The translations under genes and the position numbers were made by a program. The notes under the pieces are model-generated. The model saw only the letters and a list, made by a program, of their open reading frames with translations, was not told the origin of the DNA and searched no databases. From Stercorarius parasiticus (lineage: Eukaryota; Chordata; Aves; Charadriiformes; Stercorariidae): a DNA stretch of 64,000 bases. The stretch is from contig VWZL01002832.1 in the NCBI GenBank assembly GCA_013396915.1, forward strand, positions 188,428 to 252,427. Reading direction: 5' to 3'. This document shows positions 1 through 12,352 of the stretch, in pieces. Position 1 is the first letter of the stretch. Every line of letters starts with the position of its first letter.

Positions 1-1817
1 AGTCCAGTGCTGAGACCCACACAGAGCCCCGTGGCTGCATGGGACTTCTTGGGGTCAGCTAGTCCAGCCCCTGCTCCAGTTGGGCTAGATCTGAAGCTAG
101 CTCCAAGGAACATTTACTGGTAGATTCTATTGCTCTAAGCAATACTAGAGCTAGGGAAGGTTTTTAGGGCCTATTCCATTTGTGGCTGCCAAGCTAGGTT
201 TTAGTATAATGCAATAGATGCACAAAGAGACAGCCCTTAAACAATCCATATAAATTCGCTGCACTTATCTCCTGGTCTTAACAGGGGCTCAGATTCTCAG
301 CTCAGCTACAGTTTGGTCTCAAAGTCCCACAGCTGTGAACATGAAAATTAGACCAGCAACTCAAAACATCAAAGCAACTCATCCTACTGAGGCTAAGGAG
401 TTAGTTTCTTTACACTTGCAGCACTCTTAGAACACAAGAAACCCCATTTATATGGTACTTTTCTCTTGGGCAGTGTAAGCTACTGTTTCATACTGAATTA
501 AAACCGATAAAGCAGAACCAACTAAACACAGAAATAACTTCAGAATCCTCTCTGGACTTGCAAGGGAAAAGAGAGGCTGTAATTACAGCCTAACTCATCT
601 CCTCACTGCCATAAAAGCCTTAGCAACTCTGTCTTTATAATGCGCATCAGCACTAGCATTTCGTTAAATCAGGGATTTTGCTCCTCATAAAAGGAGCTGG
701 AGTGGCAGCATCCCCAAACTCCATCTCCCCTTTGAAAGAATGAAGACAGGTTGTGCTCTGTAATCAAACCGCTCTTGGTTATTCCCAATCAATTAATCTG
801 CTACTTCATCTCACCATTAGCAGCCGCCACCACTAAGAAGCCATCCAATTTAGGCCATAGGCAATGGGAGAAGCCGCAGAGGGGAACTGCTATTTATATG
901 TAATACTGCCATGAGACGCTTTCATGAACAGCAACACATTTTCCTGCCTGAAGGCTGGTAACACCGAGCCTCCACATTTGTGGTTCACCTTTTTGATACT
1001 TTTGGCAGTCTAGGTAAAGAGTAGCTCAGATTATTTCTAAGGAGTACTGTAAACCAGGTTTCAGGGCTATTTACTGATTAAAGCAGACCCTTGGGTCCAG
1101 CCAGAAAGATTTTGTACATGCTAACCTGCTTGCAAAGCCAGCTGCCTTCCACAGTGATAGGGTGGCTCCTCTACAAGAGTCACATTCAAGCCACACAACG
1201 CCCTCAGACTGCATCTGGCATTCAGACGCAGCAGCTGCTCCGCAAAACAAACCGGGATACTGGGATGTCCAGCACATTACTGGTTTGTTAGATCCACCCA
1301 TCGAAGAGGCCTGTGCTGTTGCTGCTAGCAGAATAAGCACCCTTTTGCTGAAGGTCCAGAGGTATCATGGGTACTGGAGAAAAAAAAAAAAACACAACAA
1401 CCCAAACCCAAAACATAGGCAGGCGCACACACACACACCCCAGAGGCATATATGGAAACAGTAGAGCAGTCAAGAGAGCCACGACTCCATTCTTCCCCAA
1501 AGCAGCAGGTATGTGATACCCAGGCTCCGGATGAAGCAGCTGCAATCTGTCCCCCCACATGTGTTTTCTGAGTGGTCCCAAGTCAGAAAAACATAAACTC
1601 ATGCTCAGGGAACATCTTTACACCAACACTGAGTGCATGAAGGATGAACATAAAATCAACACAGCAGAGTCAGCCTTTTTACTACAGGCTCACCCAACAG
1701 GAGCCTCACTATATTTTAGAATCATTCATCTAGTGACAAAAACAACCGCATTACTTCCTTAAAGACACTGTGCAACAGGACAGCATGACTAAGACGGACA
1801 CAGTAGCTTTTTCTCCT
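1..1817. other. Non-coding DNA, no gene seen
   Basis: I see no exon or recognised repeat here. The stretch has a 13-base A-run at 1380-1392 followed by A/C-rich sequence and a short AC tract at about 1425-1438. Open frames around 1071-1600 on both strands overlap each other, run through these simple tracts and resemble no protein family, so I treat them as chance. Confidence 0.6.
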
Positions 1818-1867
1818 GGCTACAGGACTCTCTGTGATCAAAGGCTACAGGACTTTCTGTGATCAAT
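1818..1867. repeat. 25-bp tandem duplication, two copies
   Basis: Two adjacent 25-base units, 1818-1842 and 1843-1867, both begin GGCTACAGGACT and continue through CTGTGATCAA. They differ at about two positions. The near identity indicates a fairly recent local duplication. No other copy was noticed in the window. Confidence 0.85.
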
Positions 1868-2590
1868 GATGTTATACACTTGAGAAGATTTTGGCAGAAA
1901 AGATGTACATTATTTATGAATTGCTTGCAATATCAAGATGTTCACTATAAGCCTCTGTAAGTCACTGTGCTGCTTAGTTGCTCTTGCTGTTAAGACCATG
2001 ACTATTTGTTAATACAGAGGAAGACAGTATTTGCTACACCACTAAGTAAAGGAAAACTCAAGTTTCCACAGACATCAGGCATCTCTAAAAAAAAACAAAA
2101 AAAACAAAAAAAAAGGCAAAAACCTAACAAGATCTGCTGCGCTCCCCAGTGCCATACCGAGGAGCTGTGTTTACTCAGTATGTCTCCAGCATCCAAAAAT
2201 GGACCACGGCTTTCCAGGGCTTTCAGTGCTAAATGAAAGCTGACTGCAAAAAATTCACTGGTAAATGTTTATTAGCGTCTGCCATTCTAATTTTAACCTC
2301 CGGACATTTAAAGGGCCGATAAAAAAAAAAAAAAAAGACCAAAGCCCAAGAGACCAAGTAATCCACATAGGGATTCTCTCCTGCTTGTGCTATTTCAGAA
2401 GTCACTCAGATTCAGGGACTATTATTTTTTAACTTTATTTTTTAAATCACTGTTTAACTTCTTCTATGGGAAGCATTAAATTACACTACAATGTCAAATT
2501 GGACTGTGCAAGAAAGCAAAGCCTCTTAGAAAGGAAGGAGACATGGATTCCCATGGGAAATCACAGTTTCCAATACGAATACTTCACCGG
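1868..2590. other. Non-coding DNA with A-rich tracts
   Basis: No gene seen. There is an interrupted A-run (A9-C-A7-C-A9 type) at about 2088-2115 and a 16-base A-run at 2321-2336. The stretch ends where the CR1 octamer repeats begin. Confidence 0.6.
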
Positions 2591-3078
2591 AATCATAGAA
2601 TCATAGAACTGTTTGGGTTAGAAGGGACTTTAAAGATCATCTAGGTCCAACCCCCCTGCCCTGGGCAGGGACACCTCCCACCAGACCAGGTTGCTCCAAG
2701 CCCCATCCAACCTGGCCTTTAACACCTCCAGGGATGGGGCATCCACAAGTTCCCCGGGCAACCTGCTCCAGTGCCTCACTACCTTATTATTTCTTCCTAA
2801 TTTCTTACTAATATCTAATCTGCGTCTCCCCTCTTTCAGTTTAAAACCATTACCCCTCGTCCTGTCATTACATGCCCTGATAAAAGAGTCCCTCCCCATC
2901 TTTCCTGTAGGCCCCCTTTAGGNCTCAGAGCTGCTCTAAAGCCATTCTCCACCCAACCTGTATTTGTGCTTGCGATTGCCATGACCCAGGTACAGGACCT
3001 TGCACTTGGCCTGGTTAAACTCCGTGAGGTTGGCACGGGCCCACCTCTCCAGCCTGTCCAGGTCCCTCTGGATAGCAT
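2591..3078 (-). mobile_element. CR1 LINE 3' portion, internally deleted
   Basis: On the plus strand the element begins with AATCATAGAATCATAGAA, the reverse complement of the CR1 terminal octamer array, so its 3' end is at 2591 and it reads on the minus strand. The region to about 2922 follows the conserved CR1 3' end closely (cues such as ACCAGGTTGCTC, ATCCAACCTGGCC, GCCCCCTTTAGG). At 2923 there is an undetermined base. From 2924 the sequence jumps to a more 5' part of CR1 (CATTCTCCACCCAACCTG, GACCTTGCACTTGGCC, CACCTCTCCAGCCTGTC). Several hundred bases normally lying between are absent. The copy is 5'-truncated near 3078, has no intact reverse transcriptase frame and is a dead insertion. Identification is from memory of the avian CR1 consensus. 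Confidence 0.93.
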
Positions 3079-4392
3079 TATAATCCATAGTGAGAAGAAA
3101 CCCCTATTTCTCTGCTTTTCTGTGTTAAAGGGTGCAGGACAGGAGTACCCCACGCCAGTACACACTGTATAAGCTTTTCTGAGTAAATACCTCCAGGCTC
3201 ATATGGGCTCAGTTAGTCCCTGAAGAACTGTTTCATCCATCTAAACTCTCCAGAAGTGTTCAAAAAACTTCTGCTCAAGCCTTAATTGCATCTTCATGCA
3301 TCAAAACCAGATACACTATGATGGTTCAACAATAATTTTCCTGCCCAGGCCCACTCCTTCCACTTGTACCAGCAGAACAGACCATAGAAATCTTAACAGA
3401 GACAACTGCTCAAGCCCTACCCCGTGAAGACCAGACTGCCCAATGTTCATAGCAGCAGCTTCAGGACAGACTCTTTGTGCAGCTGGTACTACCTCCAGCT
3501 GCTCATCATGGTGACACGCGAGGTCATACTGTGGGGACTAGAACTAGTCCGAGATCTTCAGGCAGAAGCACAGATGCAGACCTACTGGACAGCAGACATG
3601 GTGTTCTTTTATTTTACTTCCCATAAAGGCGATAACTTAGGTGCAACCCAGACACCCCAGGGGTGTGTTTTGGATAGTTAGGAGGCCAACAGAAAGAAAA
3701 AAAAAAAACAAACCAAACCAAGACAAAGGTGGTCAGTCCCTGGGGCAAGCAGCTGCCTGCAAGGATAAGTTTCACTTGTAGATAGTACTGTGCTGTTGCC
3801 AAAAGGCATTCGTCAGTCATTCTGACTGGGTCAGCACCTACCTTTATTCCTTGGTCAAAAAAAAGCAGCGAGAAGGAGTGTTCCTGGGTCTCACAACTCT
3901 GGCACTCTTGGTTGTACTATAGCCTACAGTCTTCTCTTTGTCCAAATTATCATTAGTCCAAGTAACACATCCTTAATTTAGCTTCCCTCTCCACCCTACA
4001 AGCTCACCACAGACTGATGGAGTCCTGCAAGATGAATGAAGCATCTTTCTATGCTTTCTGAAGCCATCAGTCTTCAATTTAAGCCAGATATGCTGCCTGT
4101 TATACTAGATGCTACTGCTTTTGTTCTACCTGCTATGTGAACATGCATTTCCCTGTAAAATAAGAGATTAATTCCCTCATTGCAAGTCCACGGGGTGCAC
4201 ATGAAGGCAAAGCTACAGCAGATGATCCCTGTGCAAGAGCTTGCCTTTCCTCTTGACCTACAGCTCAGAAAAAGGACTGTTCTCCAGGGAGATCATCCCT
4301 GCCTGCGTGGGTCCTCTCCTTATCTCACTACTCCAAAAGGTGACCAGCAGCCCTTAGACTTTCTAATCCAGGTGTCCTGCACCATCTCACTT
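3079..4392. other. Non-coding DNA between two CR1 copies
   Basis: No exon, RNA gene or clear repeat recognised. It contains one 12-base A-run near 3697-3708, followed by A/C-rich sequence. Open frames here, for example 3424-3681, match nothing I know. Confidence 0.55.
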
Positions 4393-4633
4393 TGTGCCAG
4401 GAGAGGTTTAGGATGGATATTAGGGAAAATATCTTCACTGAAAGGGTTATCAAGCATTGGAACAGGCTGCCCAGGGAAGTGGTGGAATCGCCATCCCTGG
4501 AGGTTTTTAAAACACGGGTAGACGTGGTGCTGAGGGACATGGTTTAGTGGTGGTTTTGGCAGTGTTAGGTTGATGGTTTGAGTCAATGATCTGAAAGGTC
4601 CCTTCCAACCTAGATGATTCAATGATTCTATGA
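4393..4633 (+). mobile_element. CR1 LINE 3' end, 5'-truncated
   Basis: The sequence follows the sense strand of an avian CR1 3' end. Cues in order are GAGGTTTAGGATGGATATTAG, ATTGGAACAGGCTGCCCAG, GGGAAGTGGTGGAATC, GGACATGGTTTAGTGGTGG, TTGGCAGTGTTAGGTT and AAGGTCCCTTCCAACCTAGA. It ends in ATGATTCAATGATTCTATGAT, the degenerate octamer tail. Only about 240 bp remain. It belongs to a different CR1 subfamily from the copy at 2591-3078, judging by the different 3' sequence, and it is inserted in the opposite direction. No coding capacity remains. Confidence 0.93.
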
Positions 4634-7600
4634 TCTCTTCCCTGGCTACCTTCAAGGCTTTGAATAGTGCACAGAGACAGTGTAGGAATTATAGAAGCCT
4701 ACAGATCCTTACAAGATCTCTACACAGCCATTTTGCAGCAAGACTCAACTACAGCGAAACCACAGACATACTGGGGCAGATCAGATCTACAGAAGCAGGT
4801 AATAGTATTATGACTCGGGCATCTCAAAACCCAAAGGCACCATGCGCTATTCCCAATTTCACAGCTGGTCCCAGCACCCATGGTGGAACTACCATAGGAA
4901 ACCATCTCACAAGATGCTAATGCTGGGGCTGACAGCACTGACCCCTCTCCTCTGGGGGTTTCCCTCTGACACAATATTTCCTAAACAAGGGAAGAGACCA
5001 TGGCAATTCTCCCTGGAGAGAGAATGTTAGCACATGCTGAGCACAGCACAGAGAGACCTCATTTCCTATCTGCGCTGGCATAAGACCTTGTCTTCTCTCT
5101 GTCAGAGCTGTAGTTTGGTTACTGAGGACACAGTCTGGTTTGTTTTGAGGGTTCCCTCCCACCTTGTTGTTTTTTTTTTTAAACCATAAACCTACATACC
5201 CATAGCTCCAAAAATAAAAAGCTATGTCAGACAAAGACCTTCACAACACAGCAAAAACTTAAATATATCTTCAATACAAAAGCACTTCCTCACACAGTAA
5301 TTCAAAATCTCAACAGTATCAATGAAGCACAATAATAAAATCTGTAAATAAGCCTAGGCCATTAGACACAATGCTAGTTAAAAGTTACCTACATGACAGG
5401 TTACCACTTTTTGTTGTGGAAAAAGTGTGCCACCTGCTCACAACATTTCAGATTCAGTCCCTCATTTAAATTTAAGATCCCTATATTAATTCCATTTGCC
5501 ACATATCAAAGTCCTCCTCTCCCCAGCTCCAACTTTTCTATCACTGCAATCTCCAATTTCCTCAAGCGAGCACCTTGTTTCTGTACAACAGGTCTAAGAT
5601 TTTTTTAGCAGTGGTGTAGTACTATTTTGCATAAGATCATATAGAGGAAATAGCTTATTGTTAACCATTTCAATATCATTTCAACCATTTCAACCATTGA
5701 TCATTTCAAGACAGACTAAGAGTCCGCAGTTTAGCATGTAAAAGCAGTCACAGGTATCTTATAAGACACAGCTGAGAAGAGTGAGCAGCAGGAAATACTG
5801 GAGGCGAAAGGCACAGATGAGTCCGGCTTTTGTTGGGAAAAAGAAGCAACTTGACTTGTAAGGTAGCTGATAGTTTTTATTCTTATCTAGATGAAGGTAT
5901 AATCCAATCATTCTACCTACCCATTAAATATTCCACACTTATTTAAAATGATCAAAACGGCAAACATGGTTACAGGGTAGCTGTCCGCTGACATCAAACC
6001 CATGTCCACACAAATATTCCTATCTTCGAAGGATGTTAACCTGCCTGCCTCTGAACATAGGCACTATTTTCTGTCCTCAAAGGCAAACTCGCTATTATTT
6101 GTTTTCATAATATTTAGTTGTGGACTTTAAACGTCTAACCTTTCTTTTGACGCTTGTTTTTGTTTCCACCACAGGCACCAGCTGCATACAGTTCATATTA
6201 TTTACATCACAGCAGCCTGCCACATCATACTTGGATTACACTGCTCTTTATTTCTTCAGCACACTGCAAGCTCAGATCTTTTTCTTTAGCGTGATTCCTT
6301 CTCCCCTGTTGCCACGAAAGCCCAGTCTGTTTGGGAGGGCTTCCTGAACCCTCTCCACTTTGCAAGGCCAACACTGTATCCAAAGAAAAGAACAAGAAAC
6401 ACACCAAAAAGCACACAGGCTGGTTTTTGGTACTGACTGGGCTAAAAATCTACCACCAGCAGGTTGTAACTGAACAAATCCTTAATTTTACCTTTTTTCT
6501 TAGAAGTCTTTCGTAAACCCAGGAGTTTACTCAGGCAATATGCTCACAGACATGCACAAATGCACTCTCAGAATAAAATAGTTCTTGCACACGCTGTCAT
6601 TCCCAGAAAGGTATAGCATTTCTTTATACCACTAAGTCAAAGCTACTATGATCAGTAACTAAAAGACGGGCCAAGTGCTTTTTCTGCCTAAGCAATTTAT
6701 ACTGAAATCATCATAATCTATGCAGAAAATTCAAGGGAAAAAGTCAAGTATGACTTAATAAACCCTTGCTGATTCCTGCTGTAAATAGGCTTGCTTTTCC
6801 CCTGCAATTACAGAAGAGGGATTCTTTTCCCCAGCACTTTCAGTTGCCACAAGCAGCCTATTGTTTGGATTTAACCATGCAGCACTCTCGATGCAAACAC
6901 ACAGCTCGTGTTAGCACGCCGGACCGCACATAACTAAAAATTGAACACAAGGCAATTCAGTCCCATTACAATACAAACAGTGCTTTGTACTAAATACCTG
7001 TTCAGAGCAAACAGAGACATACCCTGATTTGGCACAGCTACAAAGATGACAGCGCCCACGCACACCAGAGAAATCTTGCAATACTTCCAAATATCCAGAT
7101 GCCTGTATGTACATTGTGTATCAGATGACAGCATAGCAGCCTGTTACAAGCAAACATCACACAGATTAACTGCCCTAAATCCAGGAAGACAAAAATCGCT
7201 CATCTCAATGCCTCCCTGCACACCACAGTTGCATCCTCTCATTCAAAAACCGATTCAAAAATCAGTTGGACACACCAAAGTGAGTCATCTCTGCACTGGT
7301 ACCTTAACTCTGAAAACTCCTGCTCCGCTCCTCCTCTAAGGGAACTGCTGTAAACTCACTCGTAGCTGTGGCAACAGCAAATGCAAATCCTGCTACACTG
7401 CAAAACTTCACCACGGTCTCCTCCAGCACATGTGAGCTACGTGCAAGCAAAACCACACACACACCCCCTCCAAGAATAAATTGGGTTTCTGAAAGCTGTT
7501 CCCTCCCCTAAAGCAAAAATCAAATTGTCAGGGCAAAGTTTAGCCAGTCTTAAATTGCTTTAGCAGGATTTATACTAGCTGTGCTTGAAGGCACTTAGAA

Positions 7601-8230
7601 AAAGGGCCCAGAAGAGTTTAGAAATGGCATGCAAGAAGAGGTTCAAGGTCTCTTATGTACATCTGCAAAGACTATACCCACTCTTTAAATTAGGTGAGGA
7701 GCTGCTGTGTTTGCAGCCTTGAGCTTCAGGCTGACCAAATCATACCATTACGGCTTTAATACAATCAAGTTAGCAGTGGATATTTAGGCATAGAAGAGAA
7801 AATGGGTTTAAGTAAGTGACAAGTATTTTAAAAATAATCAGATTTCTAAGGAATATCAGCATATCTGAATGCAAAGATATGGTCTACCAAGAGCTCTTCT
7901 CAGAAAATATGTCAGATATTTCTAATCAAGATGCAGCCAGTAACTGCATATAACAACCAAAGGTTAAAAAACAACTCGGGGGGATGGGGGGGGAGGAAGA
8001 AAAAAAGAAAGCATCACCTAACAACTTCCCAGCAGCAAAGCCTGTGTGAACTGAATTGCAAATTTAGCTTTGGTGAGAATTTTACATCTGAGCTCAACAG
8101 ACGCTTGCACGATCTCTACTTGTGGTTTGCAAAAACTTCTCAGACAAGCTTCAGTGTCCTGAATGGCAAGCAAAGAGTAAAAGCCCCAGGTGATGCTTCC
8201 TGCGTGTTGAGAAATTAGGGTGGGGAGCTT

Positions 8231-8320
8231 CTAGTTTTCTGGGTTTGGTAGGGGTGTTGGTTTTGTGTTTTGCAGGTTGTTTGTGTATGTTTTCTTGTGT
8301 TGTTTTCTGTTGGTTTTTTT
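8231..8320. repeat. G/T-rich low-complexity tract
   Basis: About 90 bases are almost entirely G and T on the plus strand, with TTTG, GTTG and TGTGTT words and no fixed period. The complement is A/C-rich. It resembles the longer tract at 17806-17938. Confidence 0.7.
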
Positions 8321-10470
8321 AAAGGACAGTTTGGGTTACCATGTGTAAATCATTTTAGACAGCGAAAAGACTACACCCTAACCTTCCCCTATTTGTGAGC
8401 AAAGCAAATCTAATCCCACAGTTAGATTATTCTATCTAGTAGCAAAGCAAATGAGCTAAGAATGAAGGAAAGGGAGAGTTACCATGGGATACCAAGATGC
8501 GTCACTTCTCTTGGCACCACGTGACATCTCAGCCGTGAGTGAAGAACTCAGCAGATGGGATAGGAAAAAAAAAAAAAAATGTAAAAAGGTCTCTAGATTA
8601 TAGCAAAGTTTCGCCTTTTAAATCCAGTTTGCTAACTGCTTATGGATACAGAAATATAGGCAAACAATATTTATCTATAAACCAAACTATCCACCTATAA
8701 ATCTATTGCCACTGTGCAATAAATATATGCTTTCCCTTCCAACAGTCATCACATACACTTTTTTTACAGTAAATTTAGTCCAACCACGTTCAGAAATACT
8801 GCCCTCACTATCTTCACTAAGAACTATTACTCGCCTTTCAGAGGCGGCAAAGCAGGTCAGTAGTCTCCACCTTGCCCATAAATACAGAAGCAGGCACTTC
8901 ACAGCAACAGATAGAGTTCAAGAGACATCAGAAGAGGGATAAATCACTTTGAATTTATTCTCGAAGTTATCATGCAGGTCACCAAATCCACGCCTTGGGA
9001 TGAAGGCCACTGAACCAAGACTGTCTTTTAATTTTCAAGGTATTGCTGTTGAGTGGCACACCACTGCAAAGCTGCCATGTGTGTCGGCAGCGTGTGAGGT
9101 GGCCCTACCACATGCTCACTTATACTTTGATTTTCACCCCACTCGGTCCAGTATAAATTTGTAAGCATCTCCTGTTCCGAGTCTTTCTTCTCTACACAAA
9201 ATCATAGAGTGGTTCAGTGTTTGATATCACACACACTTTTTTTTTTATTTTATTTTTTACAGCTGCCGATTTTTTTCTAGCATGTCAAAACAGCTCTGAT
9301 TCAAAGGACATTATTCCACCTCCATCCTCCTCCACCTCCCAAAGCCTCCTAACACCCACACGCTGCTGAGCGCCAAAATCTTCAGGGAAATTTAGTCCTT
9401 TCATGCACCAGCCAAGCAAACCACCTCTCCGTAATAAAAGGCGACGTACAGTGTAATAAACCTCCACCCTCCAAGCCGCTATGGTGACTGCCATGGTGCG
9501 ATCCCAGAGTTTCAGCGCTACCCAAACATTGCCTCACGTTGAAAATCAAGCTTGCAGGAAAATACTGAAGACTGTCCGTCTCCAATGCATCAGGGTAACC
9601 AGATCATTACCCCAGGCTCCGGCTGGCACGCTGCCACTCCAACCTACCCTACTATTAGCACTCTCCTATTAGCTCCAGATTGCAAAACTTTGGTAAAGTA
9701 ACACATCAAATTAGCCAAGACAACTGCTGCTATAATCTGCTCTTAAACACCAACTTTTTATCACCTGAATCATTTGCTACTATGCGCCTGTTTCCCATTA
9801 GCTACCAAAAATATCAAATAATACAGAAGCCAAGAAATCCCACATTTAATCTGCTACTCCAACTCGTAGCTCCTGCGTTAGCACACATCTATACGACATG
9901 GCGTTTGAAAATAGCTGAGCATTATTTATTACCCACTTACAAAATGAAATTTCACATTTCTGCAACAAGTTTAACACAGATGGTGTTACCTTCTTAAAAA
10001 CATTGCTTTAATAACTGTTCCCTGAGCCAGGAGATACTGAATTTAACAGCCATGGCTAGGTTTTATCCAGCCTCCTTTGAATACCTAACCTTTCAGCAAC
10101 ATCCTGCAGCAGGGAATACCGCAGCATAACTGCACACCACTGAAAGAAAAACATTACCAAAAGAAAAACTTTCCCTTGTTTTAAGCTTGTTGCTTCCTTG
10201 TTTTATATTACACTTTTTTTTTTTTTTTTAATGGGGAGGGCCTGGGTACAGTCATCTTCTGCTCACACTTTGCATAACATTCCTCTTCTCACTTCCTCCG
10301 CTCACAATCGTTTCTTCTTCATGCTGAAGAGTCAAAGTTCATTTACCTCCTTTTATACAACAGCTGCTCCGTGCCTCTCATTACCTTCATCATCCTTTGC
10401 TGAACCTTTTTCTTTTTGGAGATGGAAGACCAGCTGGCATTCAAGACACAGGGAATCACGGAGAAAGAGG

Positions 10471-10498
10471 GTTTTTTTGTTTGTTTGTTTGTTTTTTT
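10471..10498. repeat. (GTTT)n microsatellite
   Basis: A G followed by T7 leads into a (GTTT) array and a closing T-run. A near-identical motif preceded by GAGG/GGAG occurs at 45811-45830. Confidence 0.8.
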
Positions 10499-12300
10499 AC
10501 AGTACCTTGTTGTTTCTCTACCTCTTCACTAATAACATTCACTTATTTACTACTTGGACTTTACAGTTATTTTCAGTGTATGGATCTCCAAATTCAGAAA
10601 ACAAAAGTCTCCCAAGAGCAGAACAAAACCCAAAACTAATAATGCTTTTGCATCACACCAGTGTTGCATGAACAAGCATTAGATTTTAGAGACAGGAAAG
10701 GGCCTGGGAAGTGCAGTAATCTCTTAATCTCTCACACGAGTTGTTCCCAAAACTTCATTTCAACCAGAGCAGCAGAGCTGAGCATTAATCACATCCCTGT
10801 CTGCGCACTAAGAAGCCTTCCTCCATCCTCTTGCTTCCTTCTGATAAAGCACTCGCCCTCTGCCGCTCAGGCACAGTTCGGGAGCCACCTGCTTCTTTTA
10901 TTTATCCCAACCCAGGGCTCTCCATGCTTTTGGAAAGCACCCCCAACCCCTCTTTTCTGCTCAGAGTCAGATCAGCATCCCCCCCTCTTTGCACATCTCA
11001 TAGAATCAAATTCATAGTATTTGCACTACTCTGCACTGCTGCTCGGGCTTGCTCTAAGAGCTGCTCAGCACGCAACACATCTGCTGGCACCTCATCACAG
11101 CAAGTCCTGGAGAAGAAGAAGCAAAAGCACAAGCGCCCTGCAGGTGCCAAAGCCAAAAGAGCAGGGAGGAAGGTGGCAGGGGAGGCGGAAGGGAGCATGG
11201 ATCGCACATTCAAAGCTAGCAAGCCTGAATTCAGAGCCCATGGGCTCAATATAAAACAAGTAGAATGTGCATCTCAAGATGCTTGTGATTCAAAAAAAAA
11301 AAAAAAAACCAAAACACTTTGCTCACATGTATTTATTATTTCCTGATGCAGTACCAGCAAAATGACCTCTACTAGGCGCATAGAAAGAAAACCTGCCTTT
11401 TATTAGTAACCAATTGCTGTTTTACAGCTTCATTGACCTTGTACCACATACCAGATTCCTTAACTCACCTATGATCACCATATGCTCATTTCCTCTTTTC
11501 ATGTGGAAACAGAGTACCCAACACTTTCTGCGTCATTAACAATCACAGTACACCAAGGGGCAGAGCTGTATCCTGAAACTCCGGTCTGCCACACAGATTA
11601 TTTTTTTTCCCCCCTATTTTTCAGCACCTCAAACTCCTCCCAACACAGGTGGTGTTGTTCTATTTGCTTTAAAGTGTCCATTTTCTCTCCACCTCAAATT
11701 ACCAGAGAGAAGCAGATACTGGCTGAATAGAAGAATTTTCCAACTAAAACTAAAGAATCAGTCCAGAAACATTGGAAAAAAAAAAAAAAGAAATCCTTAG
11801 GTGGGCATTTTACCGACAAACAATGGGATTACAAATGCACAGAGAAAGAACTTCAGATTTAGCACGACTTTTGCAGGGATGCTGCATCTTGCACAAGAAA
11901 GAAGCAGCAGAACTTGCTGTTTATTTAAGTTCACTTAAAGAAACAATCTTCTAAGTCTTTAGAGTTACCCCTTGCAAGGCCGTGGGGTAAAAATAATGCT
12001 CTTCCTTGGGACAGCCTGCCAGGTACTCCTACTATACAATTTTGGATGCTGGTTGGAATAGACAGGAAGGATGGATTAATTTTGCTTGTGATAATAACAG
12101 GGCTTTCACTCACAAGTGAGAATCCAGCACCACCCACCTTGAGAAGAAAGAGAATCAACAGGTCCAGGAACAGACTTTCAGACCTTCTTGGGTACTCCAC
12201 CTGGAATTTCAGGTTTCAAAAGAGTTCTTGCTAGTAAAATTTAAGTTATATGAATGAGGTCTGTGAAACAGCACTCTTCTGTCGGAGGCTATTCTTCAGG

Positions 12301-12352
12301 CATTCAGGTTGTTGGATGCTCTGTTGCATTCAGGTTGTTGGATGCTCTGTTA
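12301..12352. repeat. 26-bp tandem duplication, two copies
   Basis: Units 12301-12326 and 12327-12352 both read CATTCAGGTTGTTGGATGC followed by TCTGTT. They differ only at the last base (G in the first, A in the second). The near-perfect match points to a young duplication that may vary between individuals. Confidence 0.9.

Larger units (their letters stand above)
4634..12300. other. Long non-coding stretch, probably intronic
   Basis: No supported gene. Simple features include T11 at about 5170-5180, overlapping CATTTCAAC-like short repeats at about 5665-5705, a G-rich patch near 7978-7992, A15 at 8565-8579, T10 near 9237-9246, T16 near 10214-10229, A17 near 11292-11308 and A14 near 11776-11789. 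The 10198-10671 plus frame (157 codons) starts inside a T-run and reads as phenylalanine-rich low complexity. I infer that this is intron of the minus-strand gene starting near 49.5 kb, but no exon proves it. Confidence 0.45.

Noticed and set aside
10198..10671. 157-codon plus-strand open frame
   Set aside because: It opens inside a T-run (phenylalanine string) and crosses a (GTTT)n tract; low-complexity artefact.
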